Positions 43,532 through 52,782 of a stretch of DNA of 64,000 bases are shown here, piece by piece; position 1 is the first letter of the stretch, and every line of letters starts with the position of its first letter. Origin of the DNA: Janthinobacterium lividum (GTDB lineage: Bacteria > Pseudomonadota > Gammaproteobacteria > Burkholderiales > Burkholderiaceae_D); the NCBI RefSeq assembly GCF_011601275.1, contig NZ_JAAOLY010000013.1, positions 157,410 to 221,409 of the forward strand, read 5' to 3'. The position numbers and the translations under genes are program-made. The notes below the pieces were generated by a model. The model saw nothing but the letters and a program-made list of their open reading frames with translations. It ran no database searches and was not told the origin of the DNA.

Positions 43532-44044
43532 ATGAACTTGCAAGCCAAATTGATGATGTCAGCCCTTTGTATCGGTGCATTGCCACTCGCCCAGGCCGCC
43601 GACTTTGAAGATTTCGGCAAGGTCGTGCGCGTCGTGCCGCAAGTGGAACAGATCAATCGTCCACGCCAGGAATGCCGCACGGAATACGTGCAAGTCCAGG
43701 CGCCGCCGCAACAGCGCAGCGCTGGCGGCTCCATCGTCGGCGGTATCGCCGGCGCCCTGCTCGGCAGCCAGGTTGGCGGAGGCAATGGCCGCACGGCCGC
43801 GGCAGCCGCTGGCGCGATTGCCGGCGCCGTCGTCGGCGACCGTGTTGACAACCAGAACAATTACCAGGGCGGCATGCAGGAACAAGCCGTCAAGCAATGC
43901 CGCCAGGTCGACCACTGGGAATCGCGCAACAATGGCTACCAAGTCACCTACGACTACCGCGGCCGCAACTACACGAGCATCATGTCCTACGATCCGGGCG
44001 AGCGCATCCGCTTGCGCGTTTCGATCGAGCCAGCTCAGCAATAA
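43532..44044 (+). CDS. Glycine-zipper 2TM outer-membrane-associated protein
   Basis: This 170-residue secreted protein has a signal peptide (MNLQAKLMMSALCIGALPLA, then QAA) and a glycine-zipper pair at about residues 66-105 (GGSIVGGIAGALLGSQVGGG, then AAGAIAGAVVGD). It ends with a conserved C-terminal domain (VTYDYRGRNYTSIMSYDPGE). Such proteins (Rickettsia 17-kDa-antigen-like, SlyB-like) associate with the envelope and often respond to envelope stress. There is no lipobox Cys, so it is not a lipoprotein. A terminator follows. Confidence 0.9.
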   Translation: MNLQAKLMMSALCIGALPLAQAADFEDFGKVVRVVPQVEQINRPRQECRTEYVQVQAPPQQRSAGGSIVGGIAGALLGSQVGGGNGRTAAAAAGAIAGAVVGDRVDNQNNYQGGMQEQAVKQCRQVDHWESRNNGYQVTYDYRGRNYTSIMSYDPGERIRLRVSIEPAQQ

Positions 44045-44062
44045 CTCAGTATTGGGCGTATT

Positions 44063-44094
44063 AAAATGCCGGTCCCTCAGGGTCGGCATTTTTT
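44063..44094 (+). terminator. Intrinsic terminator of the glycine-zipper gene
   Basis: Outer stem aaatgccg/cggcattt with inner ccc/ggg pairing, followed by T residues. Confidence 0.88.
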
Positions 44095-44132
44095 ATGGCA
44101 CGCTATAATGCGGCACACTTTCAGGCCGCCTT

Positions 44133-44921
44133 ATGCTTATCAAACGAAAATCCATCGAACAAGTCGAATCCTCGCGCCCGGCGCGCAAGCCCCGCTACGC
44201 CCCTGTCACCCTGTCGGAAATGGATGGCGTGCGCTATCTGCATTTCGGCACGGAATGGGTGCAGGGCGCCATGCGCATCCGCAAGCCGGACTGGCCGGAG
44301 CTCGAATACGCGCAGCAGATGATGGCGTGGATGCTGTGGATCGAGCAACCGCAGCGTCTCGCCCAGCTGGGCCTGGGCACGGCCGCGCTGACCAAGTTCT
44401 GCTACCGCCAGTTCCCGCAGACGCAAGTCGAGGCCATCGAACTGAATCCTTCCGTCATCACCATCTGCGAATCGATGTTCAAGCTGCCGCCCAACGACGA
44501 GCGCCTGCACGTGCGCGAGATGGATGCGCTCGACTATGTCAACGACGACGCCAATCACGGCACCCTGGACGCCCTGCAGGTGGACCTGTATGACGCCACG
44601 GCGCGCGGTCCCGTGCTCGACAGCGCCGATTTCTATGCCGCCTGCTGCGCCTGCCTGGCGCCGCACGGCATCATGACGGTCAACCTGTTCGGCGACCATC
44701 CCAGCTACGCGAAAAACATCAAGGCGATGAAGTTTGCGTTTGAACAGGTGATCTGCCTGCCGGAAGTCCATGATGGGAACGTGGTGGCGATCGCCTTCAA
44801 GACCAAAGTACCGCTCGATACCGAGGCGCAAGCCGCCCTGCTCGAGCGCGCCAAGCAGATCGTCGCCGAGACCAAGCTGCCCGCCAAATCCTGGGTCAAG
44901 GGCATCGTCAGCACCCTGTAG
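44133..44921 (+). CDS. Spermidine-synthase-like SAM-dependent protein
   Basis: This 262-residue protein has the spermidine synthase fold: the Rossmann start RLAQLGLGTAALTKFC (GLG motif), the acidic ribose-binding residue in VEAIELNPSV, and DALQVDLYDATARGP at the active-site strand. Many spermidine-synthase-like proteins lack polyamine activity, so the substrate is uncertain. It stands alone between two terminator-bounded units. Confidence 0.83.
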   Translation: MLIKRKSIEQVESSRPARKPRYAPVTLSEMDGVRYLHFGTEWVQGAMRIRKPDWPELEYAQQMMAWMLWIEQPQRLAQLGLGTAALTKFCYRQFPQTQVEAIELNPSVITICESMFKLPPNDERLHVREMDALDYVNDDANHGTLDALQVDLYDATARGPVLDSADFYAACCACLAPHGIMTVNLFGDHPSYAKNIKAMKFAFEQVICLPEVHDGNVVAIAFKTKVPLDTEAQAALLERAKQIVAETKLPAKSWVKGIVSTL

Positions 44922-44968
44922 GCGCCGGCATTCCCAGGCTAGGCCGGCAGTCCTGAAAGACGCCGGCC

Positions 44969-46735
44969 ATGCCCGCTTCCCCTCCGCCCTCTCCCATCTC
45001 GCCCGACACGCCGCTGGAACTGCCACAACTGCTGGCCTGGCTGCAGGAAGACGGCTTGCTCGATGCGGCGCAAGCGGCGGCCATCGGCACCCAGGCCGCC
45101 CTGCTGCCGGCACCGGCCTTGCATCCGCTGTGCAGCATCGTCCACGGCGCACTGACGCTCGACACCCTGTGCGCGTGGCTGGCGCAACGCTCCAGCTTGC
45201 CGTATGTGCGCATCGATCCCCTGCACATCGATTTCAGCCAGGTGGCCGACGTCATGACGGCCGGCTATGCGGCCCGTTTCAACATCCTGCCCGTGGAAAG
45301 CACGCCGGAACGCATCGTCATCGCTACGGCCCAGCCGTATGCGCTCGCCTGGCAGGCGCAGCTTGGGAATCTTGCGCCGCGCAAGCTGAGCCTGGTCATC
45401 GCCAACCCGCTGCACATCGCCGACGCCATCGCGCAATTTTTCAGCCTGGCCAGCTCCGTCAAGGTGGCCCGCCAAGCGTCCACGCAAGACCTGGCGCTGC
45501 GCCACAATTTCGAGCAGCTGGTGGAACTGGGGCGCAACAAGACCAGCCTGGACGCCAACGACCAGCACGTGGTGCGCATCGTCGACTGGCTGTGGCAATA
45601 CGCGTTTGCCCAGCGCGCTTCCGACATCCACCTGGAGCCGAAGCGCGACGCGGGCCTCGTGCGCCTGCGCATCGACGGCCGCCTGCACCAAGCCTACCAG
45701 CTGCCGCCCGTGGTACTGCTGGCCATGACGGCGCGCATCAAGTTGCTCGGGCGCATGGACGTGGTGGAAAAGCGCCGCCCGCAAGATGGCCGCATCAAGA
45801 CGCGCAATGCGCAGGGCCAGGAAGTCGAACTGAGGCTGTCGACCTTGCCCACGGCCTTCGGCGAAAAACTCGTCATGCGCATCTTCGACCCGGAAGTGGC
45901 CGTCAAGAGCCTGGCAGAACTGGGCTTTCCGCTCGCGGACGCCGAACGCTGGCGCCAACTGACAGCGCGCACGCACGGCATCGTGCTGGTGACGGGACCC
46001 ACCGGCTCGGGCAAGACCAGCACCCTGTACAGCACCTTGAAGGCGCTGGCCGGCAGCGAAGTCAATGTGTGCACGGTGGAAGACCCCATCGAAATGGTCG
46101 AGCCGGCCTTCAACCAGATGCAGGTGCAAAGCCAGGCCGGGATCGAACTGTCGTTTGCCGATGGCGTGCGGGCGCTGATGCGGCAAGACCCGGACATCAT
46201 CATGGTGGGAGAAATCCGCGACCTGGCCACGGCCGAGATGGCCATCCAGGCGGCGCTGACGGGCCACCTGGTGCTGTCGACCCTGCACACCAACGACGCG
46301 CCTTCTGCCGTCATGCGCCTGCTGGAACTGGGCGTGCCCGCCTATCTGCTGGAAGCGTGCCTGATCGGCGTGCTGGCGCAGCGATTGCTGCGCTGCCTGT
46401 GTCCGGGCTGCAAACAGCTGGATGCCGCCCCCGGCGCCGCTGCCTGGCAGCGCCTGACGGGCGGCCAACTGGAACGGCCAGCCGCAGCCTACCGCCCCGT
46501 CGGCTGCGCCCTGTGCCGGCACAGCGGCTACCTGGGGCGCGCCGGCATCTACGAACTGCTGAGCGTGACGGAAACGTTCGGCCAGCTGGTCAAGGCCGGC
46601 GCCGACCTGCACGCGCTACGCCGCCAGAGCCTGCTCGACGGCATGACGCCGCTGCGCATCGCCGGCGCACGCAAGATCATCGATGGCACGACCAGCATCG
46701 ACGAAGTGCTGAAGCTCACGGCAGCCCTGCATTAG
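44969..46735 (+). CDS. GspE/PilB-family secretion ATPase
   Basis: This 588-residue type II secretion/type IV pilus ATPase has an N-terminal MshEN-like domain (about 20-150). Walker A is GPTGSGKTST at about 342-351, Walker B IIMVGEIRD, and the His box LSTLHTNDA. A CxxC zinc site (CLCPGC and CALCRHSG) is present. It would drive pseudopilus or pilus assembly at the inner membrane. No gspF, pilC or pseudopilin genes adjoin, so the partner complex lies elsewhere. It is 68 bp upstream of the tRNA gene. Confidence 0.92.
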   Translation: MPASPPPSPISPDTPLELPQLLAWLQEDGLLDAAQAAAIGTQAALLPAPALHPLCSIVHGALTLDTLCAWLAQRSSLPYVRIDPLHIDFSQVADVMTAGYAARFNILPVESTPERIVIATAQPYALAWQAQLGNLAPRKLSLVIANPLHIADAIAQFFSLASSVKVARQASTQDLALRHNFEQLVELGRNKTSLDANDQHVVRIVDWLWQYAFAQRASDIHLEPKRDAGLVRLRIDGRLHQAYQLPPVVLLAMTARIKLLGRMDVVEKRRPQDGRIKTRNAQGQEVELRLSTLPTAFGEKLVMRIFDPEVAVKSLAELGFPLADAERWRQLTARTHGIVLVTGPTGSGKTSTLYSTLKALAGSEVNVCTVEDPIEMVEPAFNQMQVQSQAGIELSFADGVRALMRQDPDIIMVGEIRDLATAEMAIQAALTGHLVLSTLHTNDAPSAVMRLLELGVPAYLLEACLIGVLAQRLLRCLCPGCKQLDAAPGAAAWQRLTGGQLERPAAAYRPVGCALCRHSGYLGRAGIYELLSVTETFGQLVKAGADLHALRRQSLLDGMTPLRIAGARKIIDGTTSIDEVLKLTAALH

Positions 46736-46763
46736 CAAGCCAGCACTTTCTAGCAGGAATGCT

Positions 46764-46791
46764 TTGCATTCTTTTTCAACTGATATATAAT
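46764..46791 (+). promoter_or_regulatory. tRNA-Lys promoter
   Basis: ttgcat (46764-46769) and tataat (46786-46791) are 16 bp apart, followed by a gcggcctc discriminator just upstream of the tRNA. Confidence 0.8.
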
Positions 46792-46803
46792 GCGGCCTCT
46801 TTC

Positions 46804-46879
46804 GGGTCGTTAGCTCAGCTGGTAGAGCAGCGGACTTTTAATCCGTTGGTCGCAGGTTCGAATCCCGCACGGCCTACCA
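46804..46879 (+). tRNA. tRNA-Lys (UUU anticodon)
   Basis: This 76-nt tRNA has the acceptor stem gggtcgt/acggcct (with G-T closing pairs), D-arm tagctcagctggtagagca, anticodon loop cttttaa with anticodon TTT, T-arm with ggttcgaatcc and an encoded CCA end. It reads AAA/AAG lysine codons. Its own promoter lies at 46764-46791 and a terminator at 46895. No integrase or attachment-site repeat was seen beside it. Confidence 0.97.
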
Positions 46880-46894
46880 CGAATGCGCAGTACT

Positions 46895-46926
46895 AAAAAG
46901 CCCATCCTCAAGGATGGGCTTTTTTC
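46895..46926 (+). terminator. Intrinsic terminator of tRNA-Lys
   Basis: The 14-bp stem aaaaagcccatcct/aggatgggcttttt with a two-base loop continues into a T run. Confidence 0.93.
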
Positions 46927-46983
46927 GTTTCCGGCCCTCGCGGTTATACTGGCTCATCGTCTTGCCAGCCCTGAAAGAAACGC

Positions 46984-47388
46984 ATGAAACTTGCCGCCTC
47001 CCTCCTCCTGGCCACCGCCTGCCTGTCCACCCAGGCCCGGGCACAGCCGCCCATCGTGCTCGACGGCCAGTACAGCGCGCACACGGACGAGATGAGCCTG
47101 CAAATCATCGGCGACCGCGTCTGCTTCGCGCCCGACAAGGCACAGTGGGGCCGTTTGCCCCGCCCTGCCGCCACGCACGATGCGTGGTTCTGTTTTTCCA
47201 ACGATGGAGAGGCGCGCCGGCTGCTGCGCGTGCCCGCGCGCCAGGCCGACAATTGCGGCTGGCAGGCGCGTGCCCGCATCGTCATCGACACCTATCAACC
47301 GTATGTGGAGCAAGGCGAGGGCAACGACATGGCGCGCCTGGCCTCGGTGGTCAAGGTGGCGCAGCCGAACGCCATCGCCTGCGAGTAG
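46984..47388 (+). CDS. Small secreted protein of unknown function
   Basis: This 134-residue protein starts with a signal peptide (MKLAASLLLATACLSTQARA, before QPPIVLDG). The mature part has four cysteines (VCFAPDK, WFCFSND, DNCGW, IACE), consistent with two disulfides in the periplasm. I do not recognise the family. It is bounded by the tRNA terminator upstream and a converging gene downstream. Confidence 0.7.
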   Translation: MKLAASLLLATACLSTQARAQPPIVLDGQYSAHTDEMSLQIIGDRVCFAPDKAQWGRLPRPAATHDAWFCFSNDGEARRLLRVPARQADNCGWQARARIVIDTYQPYVEQGEGNDMARLASVVKVAQPNAIACE

Positions 47389-47402
47389 TAAGTTTACCTA
47401 CG

Positions 47403-47906
47403 CTAATCGAGTTCGTATTCCTGCAGATAGCGGGCAAACAGTTCCCCATCGGCCAAGGGACAAGCAAACCCCGCGCCCCAGTCGGCCAGCAGCAAACGCT
47501 CTTTCAAGGGCAGCAGCAACAGCTCGGGCATGGCGTCGCTGCACCACAGGTCGCACACGATACCCTTGTCGTCCAGGCCAGCAAACAAGGTCTCCGTGTT
47601 CTCGCCGCCAAAGGCCAGCACGTTCTTGCATTCCACGCGGTAACTGCTGTAACCCGTGTAGACGGCGTCATACGGCGGCAAGGCGTCCGCCAGCGCCAGC
47701 CGCAGCTGATCCGCCGAGAGGCCCAGCGTGCCCATCTGCGACGGCGGCGCCTCGGGCACGTACATCTGCGTCCAGCCGGCACCGCTGCGGTGCGCATCGG
47801 CAAACGCCTCTTGCTCGCCCATCTGCGTCAAACAGTGTTGCAAGTTATCCAGCGGCAGCAGCTCGATCATGCAAAAATCGTCTTCGTGGTAGTACGCTTG
47901 CCGCAT
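47403..47906 (-). CDS. Hypothetical cytosolic protein
   Basis: This 167-residue acidic protein has no signal peptide or membrane segment. The middle (DAVYTGYSSYRVECKNVLAF) and C-terminus (LLADWGAGFACPLADGELFA) have no family I can name. It is four bases downstream of the LprI-like gene and probably cotranscribed with it. Small acidic proteins like this are sometimes immunity proteins; there is no direct evidence here. Confidence 0.68.
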   Translation of the reverse strand: MRQAYYHEDDFCMIELLPLDNLQHCLTQMGEQEAFADAHRSGAGWTQMYVPEAPPSQMGTLGLSADQLRLALADALPPYDAVYTGYSSYRVECKNVLAFGGENTETLFAGLDDKGIVCDLWCSDAMPELLLLPLKERLLLADWGAGFACPLADGELFARYLQEYELD

Positions 47907-47909
47907 GTT

Positions 47910-48956
47910 TCAATTCTCCAGCAAGTCCTGCAATTGCACATTGCGCCGCGACGTCAGCATGGCCGTCCAGGTTTCGCTCGTCACGGATGGGTAGCGCACG
48001 GCGCCAAAGTTCATCCAGGCATCGCGGTAGGCCAGCCACAGGCGCTGGGTGGCGCGGATGCCATCGTTGCTTACGGCGCCCGCATGGGTTTGCGCCGGCT
48101 TTTTCATGAGCTTGCCGTAGATGGCGTTGAGCTCCTTGTCCAGCGCCGCCGCCTGCTCTTTGGACACGGCGGCTGGCAGCTTGCCCGCTTCGTATTCGCG
48201 CAAATCGTGCGCCAACGTATCGAGCTCCGCCGTGCGGGCGGCGATGCTCAGGGCGGCGCGCGCCGTGCCGCTCAAGTCCGTTTCATTGGCCGCGCGGGCA
48301 TCGGCAAATTTGCTTGCCGCCGCCTGCAGTTTTTGCAGCGACGCTTGCGCTGCGGCCGGCATGCTCTCGCTGACTTTGGCTGTCGCCTGCCCGCGCACTC
48401 TTTGCTTCTGGCGGGCATCGATGGCGCTGCACACGCCCATCATGTAGCCGCTCGTGATGTCGTCGCACAAATCGATCATGCCACGACCGCTGGCATTGAT
48501 CTGCTGCAAGTGTTCGATGCGGCCGCGCATTTCGGCCGGCGCCGCATCGATGCTGCACGCATACTTGAGCGCCAGCAATGGATCTTTTTGCACGCCCTGT
48601 CCATTCTGATACAGCATCATCAGGACGGCGCTGTTTTGCGTGGCCATGGCGCAATGGCGCGCGGGACGCCAGTCGGCCGGCTTGGGCGAGGACATACTCT
48701 TGGTATCGTAATACAGGTCCGTTGCCTGGCATTGCTGCAGGGACGCCACGGCGGAGGGCGCCGGCAGGTCGGCCGGCGGCGGCGCCGCATCCTTGACCTT
48801 CAGGCAGCCCGCATACCAGGCCGTGCTTTCCGCGTGCCCCACTCCCATGGCGCTCGTGTTCGGGTAGGGAGCGGGCGCGGCGGCAAAACCCGGGGCGGCC
48901 AGCAGGCAGCTTGCGCCCAGCAATATCGTTTTCAATAAGGGTAGACTAATTTTCAT
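47910..48956 (-). CDS. Secreted DUF1311/LprI-like protein
   Basis: This 348-residue protein has a signal peptide (LKTILLGASCLLAAPGFAAA). Its C-terminal part (about 265-345) has the lysozyme-inhibitor LprI/DUF1311 pattern: LDKELNAIYGKLMKK, ATQRLWLAYRDAWMNFG and TSRRNVQLQDLL. The N-terminal 200 residues have Cys-rich segments resembling repeat-containing envelope proteins (ALKYACSIDAAPAEMRGRIE). LprI members inhibit host lysozyme, but many relatives have no tested role. Confidence 0.75.
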   Translation of the reverse strand: MKISLPLLKTILLGASCLLAAPGFAAAPAPYPNTSAMGVGHAESTAWYAGCLKVKDAAPPPADLPAPSAVASLQQCQATDLYYDTKSMSSPKPADWRPARHCAMATQNSAVLMMLYQNGQGVQKDPLLALKYACSIDAAPAEMRGRIEHLQQINASGRGMIDLCDDITSGYMMGVCSAIDARQKQRVRGQATAKVSESMPAAAQASLQKLQAAASKFADARAANETDLSGTARAALSIAARTAELDTLAHDLREYEAGKLPAAVSKEQAAALDKELNAIYGKLMKKPAQTHAGAVSNDGIRATQRLWLAYRDAWMNFGAVRYPSVTSETWTAMLTSRRNVQLQDLLEN

Positions 48957-49131
48957 GGCCGGCCAAAGGTAGCGTCAGTAAAAGAACAAGTTTAACTGAT
49001 CAGCCATGACGCGCCCGCCCGATACGTGACCGTCCCGCCTGGTAAGTAACGGTACCCAGCCTTGGCAGTGCAGGAAATCATGAGCAATAATGTTGCCCGC
49101 TGTACTTTTTTCACTACTCCGGACCACGCCC

Positions 49132-51279
49132 ATGACCTCACCCCGTCTTCGCCGTTCCCTCGGCTCCCTGCTGATCGCAGCGGCCTGCGCCTCGCTTGCC
49201 CATGCCGCCGATACCAAGGCCACCACCGCAGTTGTCGCCACGCAAACGCAAGCCAAACACGCCATCACGCATGAAGACGTGTGGCTGATGAAACGGGTGG
49301 GCGCGCCCGTCGCCAGCCCCGATGGAAAGTGGGCCGTGTTTTCCGTGGTCGACAGCGCCTACGATAGCAAGGAGCAATGGTCGGACCTGTGGATCAAGTC
49401 CCTTGGCGACGACAGCCCCGCGCGGCGCCTGACGTATTCCAAAAGCAGCGAAAGCGCCGTGGCCTGGTCGCCGGACAGCCGCCAGGTGGTTTTCGTTGCC
49501 AAGCGCGACGGCGATGAAGCGGGCCAGATTTACCGCCTCGACGTGGCCAACGGTGGCGAAGCGCAACGGCTGACCACGCTCACCATGGGCACGCGCATGC
49601 CGAAATGGAGCCCGGACGGCAAGCAGTTGCTGTTCATCAGCGATATCTATCCGGGCAACAAGACGGAAGCCGACGTCAAGCAAAGCGCGAAAGAACGCAA
49701 GGAGCGCAAAGTCAGCGCCCGCTCCTATGAATCGACGGCGCCCCGCTATTTCGACAAGTGGCTGACCGACAAGCAGGTGCGCCTGTTCGTCGTTGATGCG
49801 CAAGCGGACGCCAAGCCGCGTGACATCCTGTCGGGCACGCAACTGGCCGCCTTGCCGGGCTTTGGCGGCGGCCAGGGCGACGAGGGACAATCCTTGGACG
49901 CCGTCTGGACGCCGGACGGCAAGGCCGTCGTCTTCAACGCGGCCACCAACCACGATGCGGCCCAGCGCGAAGCCGTCGTTTCGCAACTGTATTTGCTGCC
50001 TGTGGCGGGCGGCGAAGCACAGCGTTTGACGCAAGACAAGCACAGCTATGGCAGCCTGAAATTCGCGGCCGACGGCAAGACCCTGTTCGCCCTGAGCGAC
50101 GCGGAAACGCCAGGCAAGGTGTATGACGTGAAGCGCCTGGCCAGTTTCGCCTGGCCGATGAGCAATCCGGCACCGACGATATTGACGGCCAAGCTGGACC
50201 GCTCGATTTCCCGCTTCGTGCTGCCCGAAGGCGGCAAGCGCGTTATCTTCAGCTATGAACATGCGGGACTGGAAAAACTGTACTCGATCGACGCCAAAGG
50301 CGGCGACGTGCGCGAAGAGCCATCCTTGCCAACGGGCACCATCAATTCGCTGAGCAGCGGCGGCAAGGCCCTGGTCGGCGTGTGGGAGTCGTCCATCAAC
50401 CCGCCGGAAATCTACGCGTTCAACGGCAAGCAGCCGAAGCGCCTGACGGCCTTCAACACGGACAAGGCCGATAAAATCGACTGGCAGGCGCCCGAGCATT
50501 TCTGGTTCACGACGGCCGACGGCCGCCAGATCCACAACATGCTCGTCAAGCCGGCCAACTTCGATCCGAACAAGAAATACCCGCTGTTTACCGTCATCCA
50601 TGGCGGCGCGGCCAGCATGTGGCGCGACCAGTTCGTGCTGCGCTGGAACTATCATTTGCTGGCCAAGCCAGGCTATGTCGTGCTGCTGACCGACTACAAG
50701 GGTTCCACCGGCTATGGCGAGGAATTCTCGCGCTCGATCCAGTTCGACCCCTTGAAGGGTCCGGGCGATGAAGTCAACCAGGGCGTTGATGAAGCCATCA
50801 AGAAATACCCATTTATCGACGGCACGAAACTGGCCGCCGGCGGCGCCAGCTATGGCGGCCACCTGGCCAACTGGCTGCAAGCGACGACCACGCGCTACAA
50901 GGCCATCGTCTCGCACGCGGGTGAAATGGACTTGATCATGCAATGGGGCACCAGCGATGGCGGCTTCGGCCGGGAAACGAATGCAGGCGGCCCCGTCTGG
51001 TCGAACTTGCCCGTGTGGCGCGACCAAAGCCCCATCATGCAAGCGGGCAACCACGAAAAAGGCACGGGCTTCACGACACCGATCCTGATCACCGTGGGCG
51101 AGCTCGACTACCGCGTGCCGGCCAACAATGCGCTGATGAACTTTGCCGTGCAACAACGCCTGAACGTGCCGGCGAAACTGCTCGTGTTCCCGGACGAAAA
51201 CCACTGGATTTTGAAGGGCGAGAACAGCCGCTTCTTCTATAGCGAAGTAGAGGGCTGGCTGACCAAGTACTTGAAATAA
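49132..51279 (+). CDS. S9-family prolyl oligopeptidase-type peptidase
   Basis: This exported 715-residue peptidase has a signal peptide (SLGSLLIAAACASLAHAA) and a WD40-like beta-propeller (about 60-440, with AWSPDSRQVVFVAKRDGD and PKWSPDGKQLLFISD). A C-terminal alpha/beta-hydrolase domain has Ser573 in GGASYGGHL, Asp659 in GELDYRVP and His691 in ENHWI. It should cleave dipeptides or acyl groups from peptide N-termini in the periplasm. The ATG at 49132 begins the signal peptide directly, so it is preferred over 49090. Confidence 0.93.
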   Translation: MTSPRLRRSLGSLLIAAACASLAHAADTKATTAVVATQTQAKHAITHEDVWLMKRVGAPVASPDGKWAVFSVVDSAYDSKEQWSDLWIKSLGDDSPARRLTYSKSSESAVAWSPDSRQVVFVAKRDGDEAGQIYRLDVANGGEAQRLTTLTMGTRMPKWSPDGKQLLFISDIYPGNKTEADVKQSAKERKERKVSARSYESTAPRYFDKWLTDKQVRLFVVDAQADAKPRDILSGTQLAALPGFGGGQGDEGQSLDAVWTPDGKAVVFNAATNHDAAQREAVVSQLYLLPVAGGEAQRLTQDKHSYGSLKFAADGKTLFALSDAETPGKVYDVKRLASFAWPMSNPAPTILTAKLDRSISRFVLPEGGKRVIFSYEHAGLEKLYSIDAKGGDVREEPSLPTGTINSLSSGGKALVGVWESSINPPEIYAFNGKQPKRLTAFNTDKADKIDWQAPEHFWFTTADGRQIHNMLVKPANFDPNKKYPLFTVIHGGAASMWRDQFVLRWNYHLLAKPGYVVLLTDYKGSTGYGEEFSRSIQFDPLKGPGDEVNQGVDEAIKKYPFIDGTKLAAGGASYGGHLANWLQATTTRYKAIVSHAGEMDLIMQWGTSDGGFGRETNAGGPVWSNLPVWRDQSPIMQAGNHEKGTGFTTPILITVGELDYRVPANNALMNFAVQQRLNVPAKLLVFPDENHWILKGENSRFFYSEVEGWLTKYLK

Positions 51280-51298
51280 TCGCGCTGTAAGCTTCTTG

Positions 51299-51336
51299 AA
51301 AAGCCAGGCTCCGCGCATGCGGGCCTGGCTTTTTTC
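51299..51336. terminator. Bidirectional terminator between S9 peptidase and MFS genes
   Basis: The stem aaaagccaggc/gcctggctttt with a GC-rich loop and T runs lies at the converging 3' ends. It reaches the first bases of the MFS stop codon. Confidence 0.88.
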
Positions 51337-52627
51337 ATGCCGCTTGCGAGACGCTCACGGCCGCCTTCTGGCGCTGGATCGCCAGCACCAGCAGTGCGGC
51401 AACGAGGCAGGCGGCGCCGGCCGCGAACAGGGCCGGGTTGTAGGTCAGCATCAGGGTGCGGATGCGGCCCGCGCCATAGGCCGCCACGGCGGCGCCCAGC
51501 TGGTGGCCGGCAAATATCCAGCCGAACACCATGCCCGCCCGCTCCCGGCCGAACGTGGCTCCCACCAGTTTCACGGTCGGCGGCACGGTGGCGATCCAGT
51601 CGAGGCCGTAGAACATGGCGAACAATGACAGGCCGTACAAGGTGAATTCCGAATACGGCAGCCAGAACAGCGACAAGCCACGCAAGCCGTAATACCAGAA
51701 CAACAATTTGCGGTTGTCATAGCGGTCCGACAGCCAGCCGGACAAGATCGTGCCGAACAGATCGAACGCTCCCATCATGGCCAGCACGGACGCGGCCGGC
51801 ACGGCGGACAAGCCCGAGTCGCCGCACAGGGAAATGAAATGCGTCTGTATCAAGCCATTGGTGCTGAGACCGCAGATGAAAAAGGTGCCGAAGAGTATCC
51901 AGAAGGTGCGATTGGAAGCCACGCTGCGCAGGATCACGAACGGCGTGGCAAACGTCATTTTTGCGGCCACTGGCGCCCCCAAAGGCGTGGCCGGATCGGC
52001 GCCGTAGGGACGCAAGGCGATATCCTGCGGGCGGTTGCGCATGCACAGGAAGGCCAGCACGGCGACGATGGCGCAGGCGGCGAACACGGGCATGACGGCC
52101 GTACGCCAGCCGTAGTGCTCGATCAGCCAGGCACCCACGGGCAGGAACAGCAGCTGGCCCGTGGCCGAGCTGGCCGTCAGCACGCCCACCACCAGGCCCC
52201 GGTGCGTCTCGAACCAGCGGTTCGCCACCACGGCGCTCAAGACCAGCGCCGTCATGCCCGAGCCGAGACCCAGCAGAATGCCCCACAAGGCCACCAGGTG
52301 CCAGAACTGCGTCATGCGCGTGGCCAGCAGCATGCCGGCAGCGATCAGGCCCAGGGCCACGCAGATGACATTGCGCAAGCCGAAGCGCTCCATCAGGATG
52401 GCGGCAAACGGCCCCATCAGGCCAAACAGCACGAAGCGCACGGCCAGGGCCGAAGAAATCTGCTCGGCATCCCAGCCGAACTCGCGGCTCAAGGGCTGCA
52501 TCAGCGCACCCGGCAAGCCCAGCGCGGCGGACGAGGTCAAGGCCGTGAGGAAAGTGATGGCGACGATGACCCAGGCAAAGTGCACGCCGCGCCGCTCCAG
52601 CCATTGCGAAAAGGGATAGGAAAGCAT
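51335..52627 (-). CDS. MFS transporter (monocarboxylate/oxalate-formate type)
   Basis: This 430-residue transporter has twelve predicted helices and resembles MCT/OFA-type MFS proteins: FAWVIVAITFLTALTSSAAL in helix 1, NRWFETHRGLVVGVLTASSA after helix 4, and GWLSDRYDNRKLL in the second half. It probably moves a small organic acid. The substrate is unknown, and no catabolic genes adjoin. Confidence 0.88.
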   Translation of the reverse strand: MLSYPFSQWLERRGVHFAWVIVAITFLTALTSSAALGLPGALMQPLSREFGWDAEQISSALAVRFVLFGLMGPFAAILMERFGLRNVICVALGLIAAGMLLATRMTQFWHLVALWGILLGLGSGMTALVLSAVVANRWFETHRGLVVGVLTASSATGQLLFLPVGAWLIEHYGWRTAVMPVFAACAIVAVLAFLCMRNRPQDIALRPYGADPATPLGAPVAAKMTFATPFVILRSVASNRTFWILFGTFFICGLSTNGLIQTHFISLCGDSGLSAVPAASVLAMMGAFDLFGTILSGWLSDRYDNRKLLFWYYGLRGLSLFWLPYSEFTLYGLSLFAMFYGLDWIATVPPTVKLVGATFGRERAGMVFGWIFAGHQLGAAVAAYGAGRIRTLMLTYNPALFAAGAACLVAALLVLAIQRQKAAVSVSQAA

Positions 52628-52782
52628 GCAGTCCTCATGAGAAAAGTGAATGCCGATCGGCAGCAGCCGACGGGATTTTTCTCATGTTATATTATGATCG
52701 TAATTTATACAATCAAAAAGAAACTGGAACCACACTGCCGCGTGCAGCTCCAGTCCTGGCTTTAATGCATTACAGAGTGCGC

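Noticed and set aside
46804..46879. tRNA-Lys considered as an integration site
   Set aside because: No integrase, no repeat of the tRNA 3' end and no foreign genes were seen nearby.
44770..46896. 708-residue plus-strand frame overlapping the secretion ATPase gene and the tRNA
   Set aside because: It is in the wrong frame relative to a complete GspE-type ATPase and reads through a tRNA gene.
46914..48938. 674-residue plus-strand frame running through the LprI-like and hypothetical genes
   Set aside because: It crosses three better supported genes, starts inside the tRNA terminator and has low-complexity composition.
49138..51318. 726-residue open frame on the minus strand across the S9 peptidase gene
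   Set aside because: The plus-strand product is a complete peptidase with its triad. The antisense frame has no recognisable motif.
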